A DNA stretch of 40,633 bases from Gammaproteobacteria bacterium (GCA_024275915.1 JAJRYG010000050.1:1-40633); one strand, 5' to 3'; shown: positions 18,068 through 27,747, numbered from the stretch's first letter. The notes: generated by a model from the letters alone, not told the origin. A program made the numbers and translations.

Positions 18068-18850
18068 TTATCTTCTGGCATTCCTGAACAGGGAAAAGAA
18101 ATTTTCCGTGGTCTGCTCGGCGATGTTTTCCAGGCTTTCGTTGCGCAGTTCGGCGATGCATTCGGCGACGTTGCGCACCCAGGCCGGCTGGTTGCTCTTG
18201 CCACGGTATGGCACCGGTGCCAGGTAGGGGGAATCGGTTTCCACCAGCATGCGATCCAGGGGCATGTTCCTTGCCACTTCCTTGAGGGCCCTGGCGCTGT
18301 TGAAGGTGACGATGCCGGAGAAGGAGATGTGGAAGTTCAGATCCAGGGCTTTTTTCGCCACTTCCCAGTCTTCGACAAAACAGTGCATCACGCCACCGAC
18401 TTCGTCGGCCTTTTCCTCCTTCATGATCTGCAGGGTGTCTTCGGTGGCGTCACGCATGTGGATGATCAGGGGCTTGTGGGTCTGTCTGGCCGCGGCGATG
18501 TGCTGGCGGAAGCGCAGTCTTTGCCACTCCACGTCACCTTCGGTACGAAAGTAATCCAGCCCGGTTTCGCCGATGGCAACGATGTTTTCGTCATGAGCCA
18601 GTTCCACCAGCCGTTCACAGTCCGGATCCTCGCCTTCCTGTTCGTTGGGATGCACACCCACCGAGGCGGAAATGAAGTCGTGCTGACGGGCCGGTTCGAG
18701 CACATCGTCGAGGTGTTCTAGATCGATGCAGACACAGAGCATGTGTCCGACCCCCTGCTGTTTGGCGGCATCGAGGGTACCGTCGAGTTTGCCTTCATAG
18801 GGTGTAAGGTCGAGCCTGTCGAGATGACAATGGGAATCTACAAGAAACAT
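18068..18850 (-). CDS. TatD family metal-dependent hydrolase (YcfH type)
   Basis: The 260-residue TIM-barrel protein has all TatD metal-site motifs: VDSHCHLD near the start, GETGLDY (metal-binding Glu), the His of PLIIHMRDA, MHCF, and the C-terminal ETDSPYLAPVP. TatD relatives act as 3'-5' DNases or D-aminoacyl-tRNA deacylases; the YcfH group next to holB is not well defined, so the substrate is open. It ends the minus-strand run pabB-pabC-mltG-tmk-holB-pilZ-tatD, the same order as in Pseudomonas and related genera. Confidence 0.93.
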   Translation of the reverse strand: MFLVDSHCHLDRLDLTPYEGKLDGTLDAAKQQGVGHMLCVCIDLEHLDDVLEPARQHDFISASVGVHPNEQEGEDPDCERLVELAHDENIVAIGETGLDYFRTEGDVEWQRLRFRQHIAAARQTHKPLIIHMRDATEDTLQIMKEEKADEVGGVMHCFVEDWEVAKKALDLNFHISFSGIVTFNSARALKEVARNMPLDRMLVETDSPYLAPVPYRGKSNQPAWVRNVAECIAELRNESLENIAEQTTENFFSLFRNARR

Positions 18851-18913
18851 GGAAGTTGACCGGAAGTTTAAGGTGAATAAGGTTCGTCAGGGTGAAAACG
18901 GTTTGTTTTTGTC

Positions 18914-18934
18914 GTTGCCCCGGTTCGGGGCAAC
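18914..18934. terminator. Hairpin downstream of the PilZ gene
   Basis: GTTGCCCCG (18914-18922), loop GTT, CGGGGCAAC (18926-18934): a perfect 9-bp GC-rich stem 2 bp after the PilZ stop. On the minus strand it is followed by GACAAAAAC instead of T residues, so efficient intrinsic termination is doubtful. Confidence 0.4.
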
Positions 18935-18936
18935 CA

Positions 18937-19287
18937 TTACATGGTATGAGTCTGGCGGTCTGATTTCAGGGCGCCGGCCAGATAGGTTTCGATCTTGTTG
19001 CGTGCCTGACCTTCGTCCTGGTTGGTGAATTGTACACCGATACCGGCGGCACGGTTGCTTTGCGCGCCCTTGGGGGTGATCCAGATGATCTTGCCGGCCA
19101 CGGGCAGTTTTTCCTTTTCATCCATCAGGGTCAGCAGCATGAACACTTCGGCACCCAGCTTGTAGGGTTTGTTGGTGGGAATGAACAGCCCGCCGTTTTT
19201 CACGAATGGCATGTAAGCGGCATATAGGGCACTCTTGTCCTTGATGGTCAGGGAAAGAATACCTTGTCTGCCCGCAGGAATACTCAT
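18937..19287 (-). CDS. pilZ: PilZ domain protein
   Basis: The 116-residue single-domain protein sits immediately after holB with a 4-bp overlap, the position of the original pilZ gene needed for type IV pilus function in Pseudomonas and Xanthomonas. It shows GGLFIPTNKPYKLGAEVFML and later GIGVQF. The N-terminal RxxxR c-di-GMP-binding motif of other PilZ domains is not evident (it has GRQGILSL), which agrees with the non-binding PilZ prototype. A type IV pilus role (PilF/PilB-associated) is inferred from the family and location. Confidence 0.88.
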   Translation of the reverse strand: MSIPAGRQGILSLTIKDKSALYAAYMPFVKNGGLFIPTNKPYKLGAEVFMLLTLMDEKEKLPVAGKIIWITPKGAQSNRAAGIGVQFTNQDEGQARNKIETYLAGALKSDRQTHTM

Positions 19288-20291
19288 TGTCGAACCTCGT
19301 TCTCAGTTTGGACTTTTACCGGCATGTTGCTCCAGTAGAGCAGGATGCCTTCCAGGATGGATTGGACATTGACGGCCGTGTTGAGCAGCCGACGCCCTTC
19401 TTGCACCTGGTCCAGTAATGTGTACAGTTTGCTCAAGTCTAACGCCTGGGCCAGTTTCTGCAAAGGGGCTTTGACGTCAGGGTTGAACAGACGAGTGCCC
19501 GGGCTGATCTGCAGGCGGATCAGGTCACAAATCCAGCTGTATACCCAGTATATCGTCAGTTCCGTGTCGGTCTTGACCCAGTTGGCCGCCAGTTTGACCG
19601 GATCCCCCTGCCCTGCTGGCAGTGCCAGCCAGGCCTTGAGCATGGCTTGACGCTGTTCCAGCTGGCTGTTTTCGGCCATTTCCAGCGCCTTCAGGGGGGC
19701 ACCGGCGGCCAGGGCCAGCAGCGTTTGCGTCTGGCTGGTGTCCGGCAGGCGGGATTCGAGCCATGCCAGGCACTGCTCTGGCACGGGAACGGGCAGTTTG
19801 AGGGTCTGACAGCGGCTGCGAATGGTCGCCGGCAGACGTGATGGTGTGGCGCTGATGAGGATGATCAGGGTATTTTCCGGAGGCTCTTCCAGGGTCTTGA
19901 GCAGGCTGTTGGCAGCCGCTGTATTGAGCCGATCTGCCGGCTGGATGAGGATCACCCGATGGCGCGCATAGTGTCTGGCCAGCGCGAGTTTTTCGATGAG
20001 CTCCCGGATCTGGGCGATCTTGATCTCTTTTGCCTCTTCCTGGGGCTGGATGTGCAGAATGTCGGGATGGGCACCGGAGGCGAACAGGTGGCAGGCATGG
20101 CACTGACCGCAGGCCTGGCTGTCGTCCACGGGAGTTTCACACAGCAGCAGCCGGGCAAACTCCTCGGCAAGCAGTTGCTTGCCGATGCCCGCCGGCCCGC
20201 TGATCAGCAGGGCGTGAGGCAGCTGGCCGGCCTGGCGCAGTCTGTCGAGATTGGCAAAAGCCGGGGCCAGCCAGGCCAGCGCTTCGCTCAC
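19284..20291 (-). CDS. holB: DNA polymerase III subunit delta'
   Basis: Delta' is a clamp-loader subunit. The 335-residue product has the degenerate-loader P-loop region ISGPAGIGKQLLAEEFA, and four zinc-module cysteines in LLCETPV, ACGQCHAC. It also has the NTAAANSLLKTLEEPPENT block, and LPATIRSRCQ, the SRC motif of clamp loaders. It overlaps tmk (4 bp) and pilZ (4 bp), so the three are translationally coupled in one operon. Confidence 0.96.
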   Translation of the reverse strand: MSEALAWLAPAFANLDRLRQAGQLPHALLISGPAGIGKQLLAEEFARLLLCETPVDDSQACGQCHACHLFASGAHPDILHIQPQEEAKEIKIAQIRELIEKLALARHYARHRVILIQPADRLNTAAANSLLKTLEEPPENTLIILISATPSRLPATIRSRCQTLKLPVPVPEQCLAWLESRLPDTSQTQTLLALAAGAPLKALEMAENSQLEQRQAMLKAWLALPAGQGDPVKLAANWVKTDTELTIYWVYSWICDLIRLQISPGTRLFNPDVKAPLQKLAQALDLSKLYTLLDQVQEGRRLLNTAVNVQSILEGILLYWSNMPVKVQTENEVRQ

Positions 20292-20911
20292 TGTGCCAGG
20301 ATCTCGCTGAGTACCTCACCGATCTGGTGCTGGACCTTGTCCAGGCTGGGCGAGGCGTCGATGATCTTGACCCGTTCGGGCTCGGCCTTGGCACGGCGCA
20401 GGTAGGTATGACGGACATGTTCAAAGAAATCCTGCTTTTCCAGTTCGAAGCGATCGGGCTCACTGCGGGAACTGGCCCGTGCCAGACCATCCTCGACGGG
20501 CATGTCCAGCAGGAAGGTGAGATCGGGTCGCAGATCACCCTGTACCCATTTTTCCAGAATCGCGATGCGACTCTGGTCGATGCCTCGTCCCCCGCCCTGA
20601 TAAGCGTAGGTCGCATCGGTAAAGCGATCACAGACCACCCATTTTCCGGCTTCCAGTGCAGGGATAATGAGCTGGTGCAGATGCTGGGCACGGGCGGCAA
20701 ACATCAGCAGCAGTTCGGTATCATCACAGATGTCGTCCTGATGGGTATCCAGCACCATCTTGCGGATGGTTTCCGACAGGGGTGGGCCTCCCGGTTCACG
20801 GGTACGGACGACATCGATGCCTGCGTCCCTGAGAATGTTTTCGATAAAGTTCAGATTACTGGTTTTACCGACACCTTCGGTGCCTTCCAGGGTAATGAAT
20901 CGACCTTTCAT
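20288..20911 (-). CDS. tmk: Thymidylate kinase
   Basis: This enzyme phosphorylates dTMP to dTDP for DNA synthesis. The P-loop EGTEGVGKTSN, the dTMP-binding TREPGGPPLSE, the DRF motif in VVCDRFTDATYAYQGGGRG and the LID region near RASSRSEPDRFE are all visible. I chose the ATG at 20911 (MKGRFITLEG), which fits homologs. An ATG four codons earlier at 20923 is also possible. It is preceded by mltG (gap about 20 bp) and overlaps holB. Confidence 0.96.
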   Translation of the reverse strand: MKGRFITLEGTEGVGKTSNLNFIENILRDAGIDVVRTREPGGPPLSETIRKMVLDTHQDDICDDTELLLMFAARAQHLHQLIIPALEAGKWVVCDRFTDATYAYQGGGRGIDQSRIAILEKWVQGDLRPDLTFLLDMPVEDGLARASSRSEPDRFELEKQDFFEHVRHTYLRRAKAEPERVKIIDASPSLDKVQHQIGEVLSEILAQ

Positions 20912-20930
20912 GTTGACCACCATGGGTTGA

Positions 20931-21971
20931 TTATTGTTTCGGTGTATAGGATGAAAACGGCTTGCGGCGACCCTTGAGCTGATATTTGATCACCGCTTCG
21001 TTGTGTTGCTTCAGGGTAGCAGAAAACTGGTGGCTGCCGTCGCCCCGGGCAACAAAATATATGTTATCACTGTCGTCCGGATGCAGGCTGGCATGGATGG
21101 CATCACGGCCCGGCAGGGCGATGGGGGTGGGTGGCAGCCCTCCACGGCGATAGGTGTTGTAGGCGGTGTCCCGTAACAGATCCGACTTGCGAATGTTGCC
21201 CTGGTAACGTTCCCCCATGCCGTAGATGACGGTGGGATCGGTCTGCAGGCGCATGCCTTTTTTCAGGCGCCTGACGAACACCCCGGCAATGGCGCGACGT
21301 TCACTGGCCAGTCCGGTTTCCTTCTCGACGATGGAAGCCATGATCAGGGCTTCGTAAGGGGTCTTGTAGGGCAGGTTCTCGGCCCGTCTGGCCCATTCGC
21401 TGTCGAGCACCGCCTGCATGGCCTGGTTGGCACGCCGGAGGAAGGCCAGATCCTTCATCCCCTTGGGAAAATGATAGGTGTCAGGCAGAAACCAGCCTTC
21501 CGGATGCACTCCCGGCTGGCCGAGACGTTCCATGATGGCCGCACCGTCCAGCCCGTTCAGGGTCTGTTTCAGTTCGCGGCTGTGACGGACGAGATCCATC
21601 ATCTGCCGGAAGGTCCAGCCTTCGACGATGGTCAGGGAATACTGGCGTACCTTGCCACTGGTGAGCAAGGCGATCAGCTGACGGGGTGTCATGCCGGCCT
21701 GCAGCTGGTATTCACCGGCCTTGATTCTGCGATCCAGCCCCGAGATTCGCCCGTACCAGCGCAAATAGCGCGGCTTCGTGACGATCCCCTGCTGTGACAG
21801 TTCGTTGAGCACACCAATGAAGTTGGACCCACTGCGCAGTTCATAACCGACCGGTTCGTGCAGGGGCAGTGGCGCATCGAGATAGGTGTTAACCTGCATG
21901 ATCAGCCAGCCGCCGGCCAGCACCATGCTGGCGAGAATGAGAAACAGAAACAATTTGAGTCGTTTAAACAT
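20931..21971 (-). CDS. mltG: Endolytic murein transglycosylase MltG
   Basis: MltG (YceG) cleaves nascent glycan strands and is thought to set their length. The 346-residue protein has one N-terminal membrane anchor (about residues 5-25, rich in Leu and Phe). The LysM-like subdomain follows, then the catalytic domain with the active Glu in ASIVEKETG. Also present are the DPTVIYGMG block and the TPIALPG, HPDDSDNIYFVARGDGSH end. Its start overlaps the end of pabC by 8 bp, the usual pabC-mltG-tmk-holB arrangement. Confidence 0.95.
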   Translation of the reverse strand: MFKRLKLFLFLILASMVLAGGWLIMQVNTYLDAPLPLHEPVGYELRSGSNFIGVLNELSQQGIVTKPRYLRWYGRISGLDRRIKAGEYQLQAGMTPRQLIALLTSGKVRQYSLTIVEGWTFRQMMDLVRHSRELKQTLNGLDGAAIMERLGQPGVHPEGWFLPDTYHFPKGMKDLAFLRRANQAMQAVLDSEWARRAENLPYKTPYEALIMASIVEKETGLASERRAIAGVFVRRLKKGMRLQTDPTVIYGMGERYQGNIRKSDLLRDTAYNTYRRGGLPPTPIALPGRDAIHASLHPDDSDNIYFVARGDGSHQFSATLKQHNEAVIKYQLKGRRKPFSSYTPKQ

Positions 21972-22797
21972 TTCGTACCGGATAGGATGCGCTGAGTGTC
22001 TGTATCATGTTGCGGTATACCTGACCGACCGGGTAAGTCCTGCCGGCATATTCCCTCACCGGCCAGAGGCCGATAAGGCTGTTGCTGAGAATGATTTCAT
22101 CGGCGTGGCGCAATTCATCACGCCCGATGCGGCGTATTTCAAACAGTATGTTGTGCGCTTTCGCATACTCGATTACCCAGTCACGCATGATACCGGCGAC
22201 ACCACACTTGCGGGTATCGGGCGTGATCAGTAATTCCTCCTTTACCAGGAACACGTTACTCATGATGCCCTCGACCAGTTCACCCTGCAGATTGAACATC
22301 AGGCCTTCGGCAAAATCTTCCTCTCCCCACTCCATGCGGGCAAGCACGTTTTCCAGCCGGTTGAGATGCTTGATGCCGGCCAGCCGCGGATGGCAGGCCA
22401 TCGGGGTTTGGCACTCATGGACGCGGACCCCCTGCTGCCAACAAGCGGCCGGGTAAGCGGGCCAGGCATGAGCGGAGACGATGCGGGTGGAGGTCGTCTC
22501 ATCAGGAAGCCGATAGCCACGTCCGCCACTGCCGCGAGTGATGATGATCTTAATCACGCCCCTGCCCTGCCCCTGTGCCAGCCGGTTCACTTCAGCCAAC
22601 AATACCTGTTTATCGGGCACAGGAATGCTGAGCCGTTCACAGCCCTCTTGCAGGCGGGCAAAATGCCGGTCGAACCAGGGACAGCCTGCATCGACAAGGG
22701 CCAGGGTTTCGAACAGGCCGTCACCATAGTGAATCGCCCGGTCACTGACCTCAACCCGCTGTTCCTGCCGTCCATTGATCAGCACCGGGCCACTCAT
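21964..22797 (-). CDS. pabC: Aminodeoxychorismate lyase
   Basis: This PLP enzyme converts 4-amino-4-deoxychorismate to 4-aminobenzoate and pyruvate for folate synthesis. It is a fold-type IV protein of 277 residues. The PLP Lys lies in AGIKHLNRLENVL, close to E. coli KHLNRLEQVL; DGLFETL near the start and SNVFLVKEELLITPD are typical. It overlaps pabB (4 bp) upstream and mltG downstream. The pair PabB-PabC provides the two steps after chorismate apart from the amidotransferase PabA, which is not in this window. Confidence 0.94.
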   Translation of the reverse strand: MSGPVLINGRQEQRVEVSDRAIHYGDGLFETLALVDAGCPWFDRHFARLQEGCERLSIPVPDKQVLLAEVNRLAQGQGRGVIKIIITRGSGGRGYRLPDETTSTRIVSAHAWPAYPAACWQQGVRVHECQTPMACHPRLAGIKHLNRLENVLARMEWGEEDFAEGLMFNLQGELVEGIMSNVFLVKEELLITPDTRKCGVAGIMRDWVIEYAKAHNILFEIRRIGRDELRHADEIILSNSLIGLWPVREYAGRTYPVGQVYRNMIQTLSASYPVRNV

Positions 22798-24194
22798 GGT
22801 TTGCCTCCGGTTGCCAGCAGCATGCCCCGGGCCTTGTGACGGGTTTCTTCCAGCTCTCTTTCGGCAATGGAATCGGCCACCAGACCGGCACCGGCACGTA
22901 CGGTGATATGTTCGTCATCGACACTGATGGTGCGGATGAGTATGTTCAAATCCATGTCGCCATGGTGATTGATATAGCCCATGGAACCCGTATAGGCACC
23001 CCGGCCGCTCTGTTCCAGCTCGGCAATGATGGCCATGCAGCGTTCCTTGGGACAACCGGTGATGGTGCCACCGGGAAAAACGGCTCGCAGGACCTGACCG
23101 GGAGTGACCCCGGGACTCAAGCGGCCACGCACATTGGAAACGATGTGGTGCACATGAGCATAGGATTCCAGCACCATCATTTCATTGACCTCGATGCTGC
23201 CTGGCACGCAGACGCGTCCCAGATCGTTGCGTTCCAGATCGATGAGCATGACGTGCTCGGCCTGCTCCTTGGGGTGGCCCATGAGTTCGGAGCGACTCAG
23301 GTGGTCTTCGTCATCGTCCTGCTTGCGTGGCCGGGTACCGGCAATGGGGCGGGTTTCCACCTGACCATCCCGCACCCGCACCAGTCGTTCCGGTGAAGAA
23401 CTGACGATGTGGGCATTATTGATTCTGGCCAGTCCGGCAAAGGGCGCGGGATTGGTCTGGCACAGGCGCCGGTAAAGCTGGCTGCTGTCCAGGCCTTCCG
23501 GTGTCTTCCCACGCCAGGCCCGCGACAGGTTGACCTGAAACACGTCACCATCGACGATGTAGCGTTTGATCCGTTCGATCTGGCTCAGATACCGCGTCGC
23601 CGGCTCTTCTTCAAGTTCAATCGGTGTGGACACCGGGGCATGTTCATGTTCAGCTGCGGACTTCGCCAGACAATCTTTCAACAACAGCATGTATTCTGTC
23701 GTTTCGGCCACCAGAATGGTCCGATTTTCCTGGTGGTCCTGAATGATCGCCGCCGGAATGCGGCAGGCATAGGCCACGGGCAAGGCATCGTCCACCTGAG
23801 GCAGGTGCAGGCGGGGTTCGACCTGACCTGCAAGTTCATAACCCAGATAGACGAACCAGCCGCCGTGAAACGGCAATTCCCTGTTGTCGGTCGGTACATC
23901 CCTGCGATTGATGTTAATACGGGCATCCAGGGCACTGAGAAAATCGTCCTGAACCTGGTTTTGAAGTTCTTCGTCGATATGGACACCCCTCGGCCACTGG
24001 AGACGACCATTCTTGTGCAGTTGCAGGGTCTCGCCGGGAAAGGCGAAGAGGATGTCATAACGGGCATGGGTATGGCGGCCGGCATCGGCCACTGCACTTT
24101 GCAGCAGGAAGGGAAAACGATCAGGCTCATGACGGTGCAGGCGAAGCAGATCGCCTGTCCCGTCCTGATACTGATACAGCAAAGCGGATTTCAT
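22794..24194 (-). CDS. pabB: Aminodeoxychorismate synthase component I
   Basis: The 466-residue protein belongs to the anthranilate synthase I/PabB family and aminates chorismate with ammonia from PabA. The chorismate-binding half includes YIVDGDVFQVNLS, RPIAGTRPR, and the C-terminal GGTITGCPKERCM and GRGAYTGSMGYI blocks. PIAGT supports PabB over TrpE, because TrpE usually has a Thr at the Ala/Lys-discriminating position (family knowledge). Its direct overlap with pabC gives the same conclusion. It follows fabF by 55 bp on the minus strand. Confidence 0.93.
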   Translation of the reverse strand: MKSALLYQYQDGTGDLLRLHRHEPDRFPFLLQSAVADAGRHTHARYDILFAFPGETLQLHKNGRLQWPRGVHIDEELQNQVQDDFLSALDARININRRDVPTDNRELPFHGGWFVYLGYELAGQVEPRLHLPQVDDALPVAYACRIPAAIIQDHQENRTILVAETTEYMLLLKDCLAKSAAEHEHAPVSTPIELEEEPATRYLSQIERIKRYIVDGDVFQVNLSRAWRGKTPEGLDSSQLYRRLCQTNPAPFAGLARINNAHIVSSSPERLVRVRDGQVETRPIAGTRPRKQDDDEDHLSRSELMGHPKEQAEHVMLIDLERNDLGRVCVPGSIEVNEMMVLESYAHVHHIVSNVRGRLSPGVTPGQVLRAVFPGGTITGCPKERCMAIIAELEQSGRGAYTGSMGYINHHGDMDLNILIRTISVDDEHITVRAGAGLVADSIAERELEETRHKARGMLLATGGKP

Positions 24195-24249
24195 GGTTGC
24201 GCCTGTGCGCTGTGCAATGAGACTGTTTGCCGCCTTTGAAACAACCGCC

Positions 24250-25491
24250 TTAGTCAGGCCGGCGGAAAATCAGCGTGCCGTTGGTGCCGCCAAAGCCAAA
24301 GGAGTTGGACATGGCCACATGGATCTCCATTTCTTTTGCTGCATTGGCGGCAAAATCGAGATCACATTCGGGATCCTGGTTGAAGATGTTGATGGTCGGT
24401 GGTGCTACCTGATCGCGAATGCTGAGGATGGTAAAGATGGCTTCCAGACCACCGGCGGCACCCAGAGCATGGCCCGTCATGGACTTGGTGGAAGTCATCA
24501 CCAGCTTGTAGGCGTGATCGCCGAAGCTACGCTTGACCGCCATCACCTCGGCCTTGTCACCGGCTGGCGTCGAAGTACCATGGGCGTTGATGTAGTTGAC
24601 CTGTTCCGGGTTGATGCCACCGTTCTTCATCGCCAGGTTCATGCAGCGGCTGGCGCCCTCGCCCCCTTCGGACGGAGCCGTCATGTGATAGGCATCGCCA
24701 CTCATGCCAAAGCCACTGAGCTCGGCATAGACCTTGGCGCCACGTTTTTTGGCATGTTCGAATTCTTCCAGTACCACGACGCCGGCACCGTCACTCAGGA
24801 CAAAACCATCACGATCCACGTCCCAGGGCCTCGAAGCGGTAGTGGGATCGTCATTGCGCGTAGACAAGGCACGGGCAGCAGCAAAGCCGGCCAGGCCACA
24901 GTGGCTAGTGGCCATTTCGGCACCGCCGGTGATCATCACGTCGGCATCGCCGTACTCGATGATGCGGGCCGCATCACCGATACTGTGGGTGGCGGTGGCA
25001 CAGGCGGTGACCATGGCAATGTTCGGTCCCTTCATGCCGTACATGATGGACAGGTTGCCGGAGATCATGTTGATGATGTTACTGGGCACGAAAAAGGGCG
25101 AGACCTTGCGCGGCCCGCCTTTCATGAAGGCCTCATGACCTTTTTCGATACCGGGCAGTCCACCGATGCCGGAGCCGATGGATACACCGATCCGTTCGGC
25201 ATTTTCATCGGTCACTTCCAGGCCAGCATCTTCGATGGCTTCCTTTGACGCGGCAATACCGTAGTGGATGAAGGGATCCATTTTCCGGGCTTCTTTCTTT
25301 GACATCACGGTGGTGACATCGAAACCTTTCACGGAACCACCAAAGGTCACCGGGAATCCGGTGGTATCAAAATGTGTAATCGGGGCAATACCGCTTTTAC
25401 CGGCGAGGATATTCTCCCACGAGGATTCGACACTCAGGCCGACAGGCGAAATCATGCCCATGCCAGTTACGACAACACGACGCTTAGACAA
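24250..25491 (-). CDS. fabF: 3-oxoacyl-ACP synthase II
   Basis: FabF elongates acyl-ACP with malonyl-ACP in type II fatty acid synthesis. The 413-residue length is normal. The active Cys is C164 in [10 protein letters not shown]. The two catalytic His are in [12 protein letters not shown] and [19 protein letters not shown] closes the thiolase fold. It follows acpP with an intervening terminator-like hairpin, which may lower its expression relative to acpP. Confidence 0.97.
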   Translation of the reverse strand: MSKRRVVVTGMGMISPVGLSVESSWENILAGKSGIAPITHFDTTGFPVTFGGSVKGFDVTTVMSKKEARKMDPFIHYGIAASKEAIEDAGLEVTDENAERIGVSIGSGIGGLPGIEKGHEAFMKGGPRKVSPFFVPSNIINMISGNLSIMYGMKGPNIAMVTACATATHSIGDAARIIEYGDADVMITGGAEMATSHCGLAGFAAARALSTRNDDPTTASRPWDVDRDGFVLSDGAGVVVLEEFEHAKKRGAKVYAELSGFGMSGDAYHMTAPSEGGEGASRCMNLAMKNGGINPEQVNYINAHGTSTPAGDKAEVMAVKRSFGDHAYKLVMTSTKSMTGHALGAAGGLEAIFTILSIRDQVAPPTINIFNQDPECDLDFAANAAKEMEIHVAMSNSFGFGGTNGTLIFRRPD

Positions 25492-25543
25492 TGGTAGCTC
25501 CTTGAGATGGTCTGGTTATTTGTGCGACAACTTAAATACAAAA

Positions 25544-25577
25544 GGCCGCAACCATGGGATCATCGATGGTTGCGGCC
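25544..25577 (-). terminator. Terminator or attenuator between acpP and fabF
   Basis: GGCCGCAACCAT (25544-25555) and ATGGTTGCGGCC (25566-25577) form a perfect 12-bp stem, loop 10 nt. On the minus strand it is followed by TTTTGTATTT. This is a strong intrinsic terminator, 26 bp after the acpP stop, so most acpP transcripts could end here. Confidence 0.85.
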
Positions 25578-25602
25578 AGGTAGCCAGAAATCAGCTAATT
25601 GA

Positions 25603-25836
25603 TCAGGAATGTGAGGTAACGTAATCAATGGCCTGTTGTACGGTGGTGATCTTTTCAGCGTCTTCGTCAGGAATTTCTGTTTCAAATTCTTCTTCCAGCG
25701 CCATTACCAATTCAACGGTATCTAATGAGTCGGCGCCCAGATCGTCAACGAAGGATGCTTCCTTGGTGACTTCTTCGGGTTTAACTCCGAGTTGTTCTAC
25801 AACGATCTTTTCAACGCGTTCTTCAATACTGCTCAT
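25603..25836 (-). CDS. acpP: Acyl carrier protein
   Basis: The 77-residue, very acidic four-helix protein carries the growing acyl chain. The phosphopantetheine Ser is S37 in [19 protein letters not shown]. It starts [18 protein letters not shown], typical of proteobacterial ACP. It lies between fabG (152 bp upstream) and fabF, with a terminator behind it, which suits a highly expressed single transcript. Confidence 0.98.
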   Translation of the reverse strand: MSSIEERVEKIVVEQLGVKPEEVTKEASFVDDLGADSLDTVELVMALEEEFETEIPDEDAEKITTVQQAIDYVTSHS

Positions 25837-25884
25837 GGTTTAATATTCCTCTTGTGGTTATGTTCAGCCTGAGCTGCGGACGCT

Positions 25885-25913
25885 ATTGTATTGAAAACGA
25901 CCGCCAGATGCCA
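25885..25913 (-). promoter_or_regulatory. Possible acpP promoter
   Basis: On the minus strand TACAAT (25890-25885) lies 17 bp after a weak -35 TGGCAT (25913-25908), in the fabG-acpP gap, 49 bp before the acpP ATG. The -10 is good and the -35 poor. acpP usually has its own promoter in related bacteria. Confidence 0.3.
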
Positions 25914-25988
25914 CATTTTATACCTTTTGGTGGCGTTTCGCCCAGACACTAAAAAACAGAAGTGTTATCAGTATGTTAGGGCTGAATA

Positions 25989-26732
25989 TCAACCCATGTA
26001 CATGCCTCCGTTGACATGAATGGTCTCGCCGGAGATGTAACTGGCGCCCGGAGAAGCCAGAAATGCTACCGCCTTGGCGATTTCGGCCGGATCACCGAGG
26101 CGTCCCAGTGGAATCTGCGACAGCAGGGCTTCGCGCTGTGACTCAGGCAGGGCGCGGGTCATGTCGGTGTCGATAAAACCGGGGGCAACCACATTGACGG
26201 TGATCCCCCGTGAGCCCACTTCCCGGGCCAGCGACTTGCTGAAGCCGATGACGCCGGCCTTGGCGGCCGAATAATTGGTCTGGCCGGCATTGCCGGTGAC
26301 ACCGACCACGGAAGCGATGCTGATGATCCGACCCTTGCGGGCTTTCATCATGGCCCGCAGCACCGACTTGCTGAGACGGAAAATCGAGGTCAGGTTGGTG
26401 TCCATGATGGCCTGCCATTCCTCTTCCTTCATGCGCATCAGCAGGTTGTCACGGGTGATGCCGGCATTGTTGATGAGAATGCTTGGCGCGCCGAAGGCTT
26501 CGGTCACGGCTTTCAGGGCGTCATCGATGCTGGCCTGATCGGTCACGTTCATGGCCACACCCATGCCTTTGATACCCTTTTCTTTCAGGTAGTTGGAGAT
26601 GTTTTCTGCACCGGATTCCGAGGTTGCGGTACCAACGACGGTCGCACCGTTCGCACCCAGTTCCAGCGCAATTTCCTTGCCGATGCCGCGACTGGCACCG
26701 GATACAAAAGCGATTTCATTTTCCAGACTCAT
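25989..26732 (-). CDS. fabG: 3-oxoacyl-ACP reductase
   Basis: FabG reduces 3-ketoacyl-ACP with NADPH. The 247-residue SDR protein has the cofactor motif GASRGIGKE (12-20), NNAGITRD, and the catalytic Ser141, Tyr154 and Lys158 in the NYSAAKAG context. The C-terminal YISGETIHVNGGMYMG is standard. It is preceded by fabD (34 bp) and followed by acpP. Confidence 0.97.
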   Translation of the reverse strand: MSLENEIAFVSGASRGIGKEIALELGANGATVVGTATSESGAENISNYLKEKGIKGMGVAMNVTDQASIDDALKAVTEAFGAPSILINNAGITRDNLLMRMKEEEWQAIMDTNLTSIFRLSKSVLRAMMKARKGRIISIASVVGVTGNAGQTNYSAAKAGVIGFSKSLAREVGSRGITVNVVAPGFIDTDMTRALPESQREALLSQIPLGRLGDPAEIAKAVAFLASPGASYISGETIHVNGGMYMG

Positions 26733-26766
26733 GGTCTACCCCCAGGAGATTGATATTGTGGTTGTC

Positions 26767-27693
26767 TCAGGCTTGCAGCGCGGCGGCCAGCGTGTCGGGA
26801 TCATACACGGCCTGGGCTGGCATTTTACGGTCGATACGCTTGTTGAGGCCGGCCAGCACCTTGCCGGGTCCGCATTCGATGAGCCGATCCACGCCCTGCT
26901 GCTGCATGGCCTGAATGGTTTCCACCCAACGAACCGGGTTGTGCAACTGGCGGACCAGGGCATCACGAATGGCATCGGCATCCTCTGCGGTCGCCACATC
27001 GACATTGTTGATGACCGGGATGGCGGGCACCTTGATGTCGACCGCTTGCAGGACATCAGCCAGCTTTTCGGCAGCCGGCACCATCAGGGCACAGTGAGAC
27101 GGTACACTGACCGGCAGGATGATGGCGCGTTTGGCCCCTTTTTCCTTTGCCACCTCGACAAGTCGTTGTACAGCGGACTTGTTGCCCGCCACCACCACCT
27201 GACCCGGTGAATTATAGTTGACGGCGTCGAGCACTTCGCCGTCAGCGGCCTGTACACAGGCTTGACGAACCGCCTCGTCCTCCAGACCCAGCACCGCAGC
27301 CATGGCACCGGTACCGGCCGGGACGGCCTCCTGCATCAGCCGGCCACGCTCGGCAACCAGCTTGATGGCATCGGCAAAGGCCAGGCTGTCGGCACAGACC
27401 AGGGCCGTGTATTCACCCAGGCTGTGACCTGCCATGACTTCGGGACTGGCCCCACCCTGAGCCTGCCAGACGCGCCACACGGCGACGCCGGCGGCGAGCA
27501 TGGCAGGCTGGGTGACGTCAGTGCTGTTGAGCTTTTCTGCCGGACCATTTTGTGTGATGTCCCACAGGTCGTAATCCAGGGCTTCGCTGGCCTGAGCGAA
27601 AGTGGCCTGTACTTCAGGGAAGGCTTCGGCCAGCTCTGCGAGCATGCCCACCGACTGGGAACCCTGGCCGGGAAAGACAAATGCGAGTGACAT
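26767..27693 (-). CDS. fabD: Malonyl CoA-ACP transacylase
   Basis: FabD loads malonate onto ACP. The 308-residue protein has FPGQGSQ near its start, the nucleophile S91 in GHSLGEY, and the VSVPSHCALM segment with the catalytic His. The end QCGPGKVL-like stretch appears here as ECGPGKVLAGL. It lies between fabH (54 bp) and fabG (34 bp) in the standard fab order. Confidence 0.97.
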   Translation of the reverse strand: MSLAFVFPGQGSQSVGMLAELAEAFPEVQATFAQASEALDYDLWDITQNGPAEKLNSTDVTQPAMLAAGVAVWRVWQAQGGASPEVMAGHSLGEYTALVCADSLAFADAIKLVAERGRLMQEAVPAGTGAMAAVLGLEDEAVRQACVQAADGEVLDAVNYNSPGQVVVAGNKSAVQRLVEVAKEKGAKRAIILPVSVPSHCALMVPAAEKLADVLQAVDIKVPAIPVINNVDVATAEDADAIRDALVRQLHNPVRWVETIQAMQQQGVDRLIECGPGKVLAGLNKRIDRKMPAQAVYDPDTLAAALQA

Positions 27694-27747
27694 GTTGGTA
27701 CCTCTGATTCTTTAATTCTTTTTGGTGTTGGCAATCTTCCGCGATGC

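Noticed and set aside
17811-18161. 116-codon minus-strand frame across the tatD end
   Set aside because: The first part overlaps the conserved tatD C-terminus in another frame and the rest covers the two hairpins; no family resemblance.
24193-25248. 351-codon plus-strand open frame opposite fabF
   Set aside because: Antisense shadow of fabF; the Gly/His-rich composition comes from the fabF codons.
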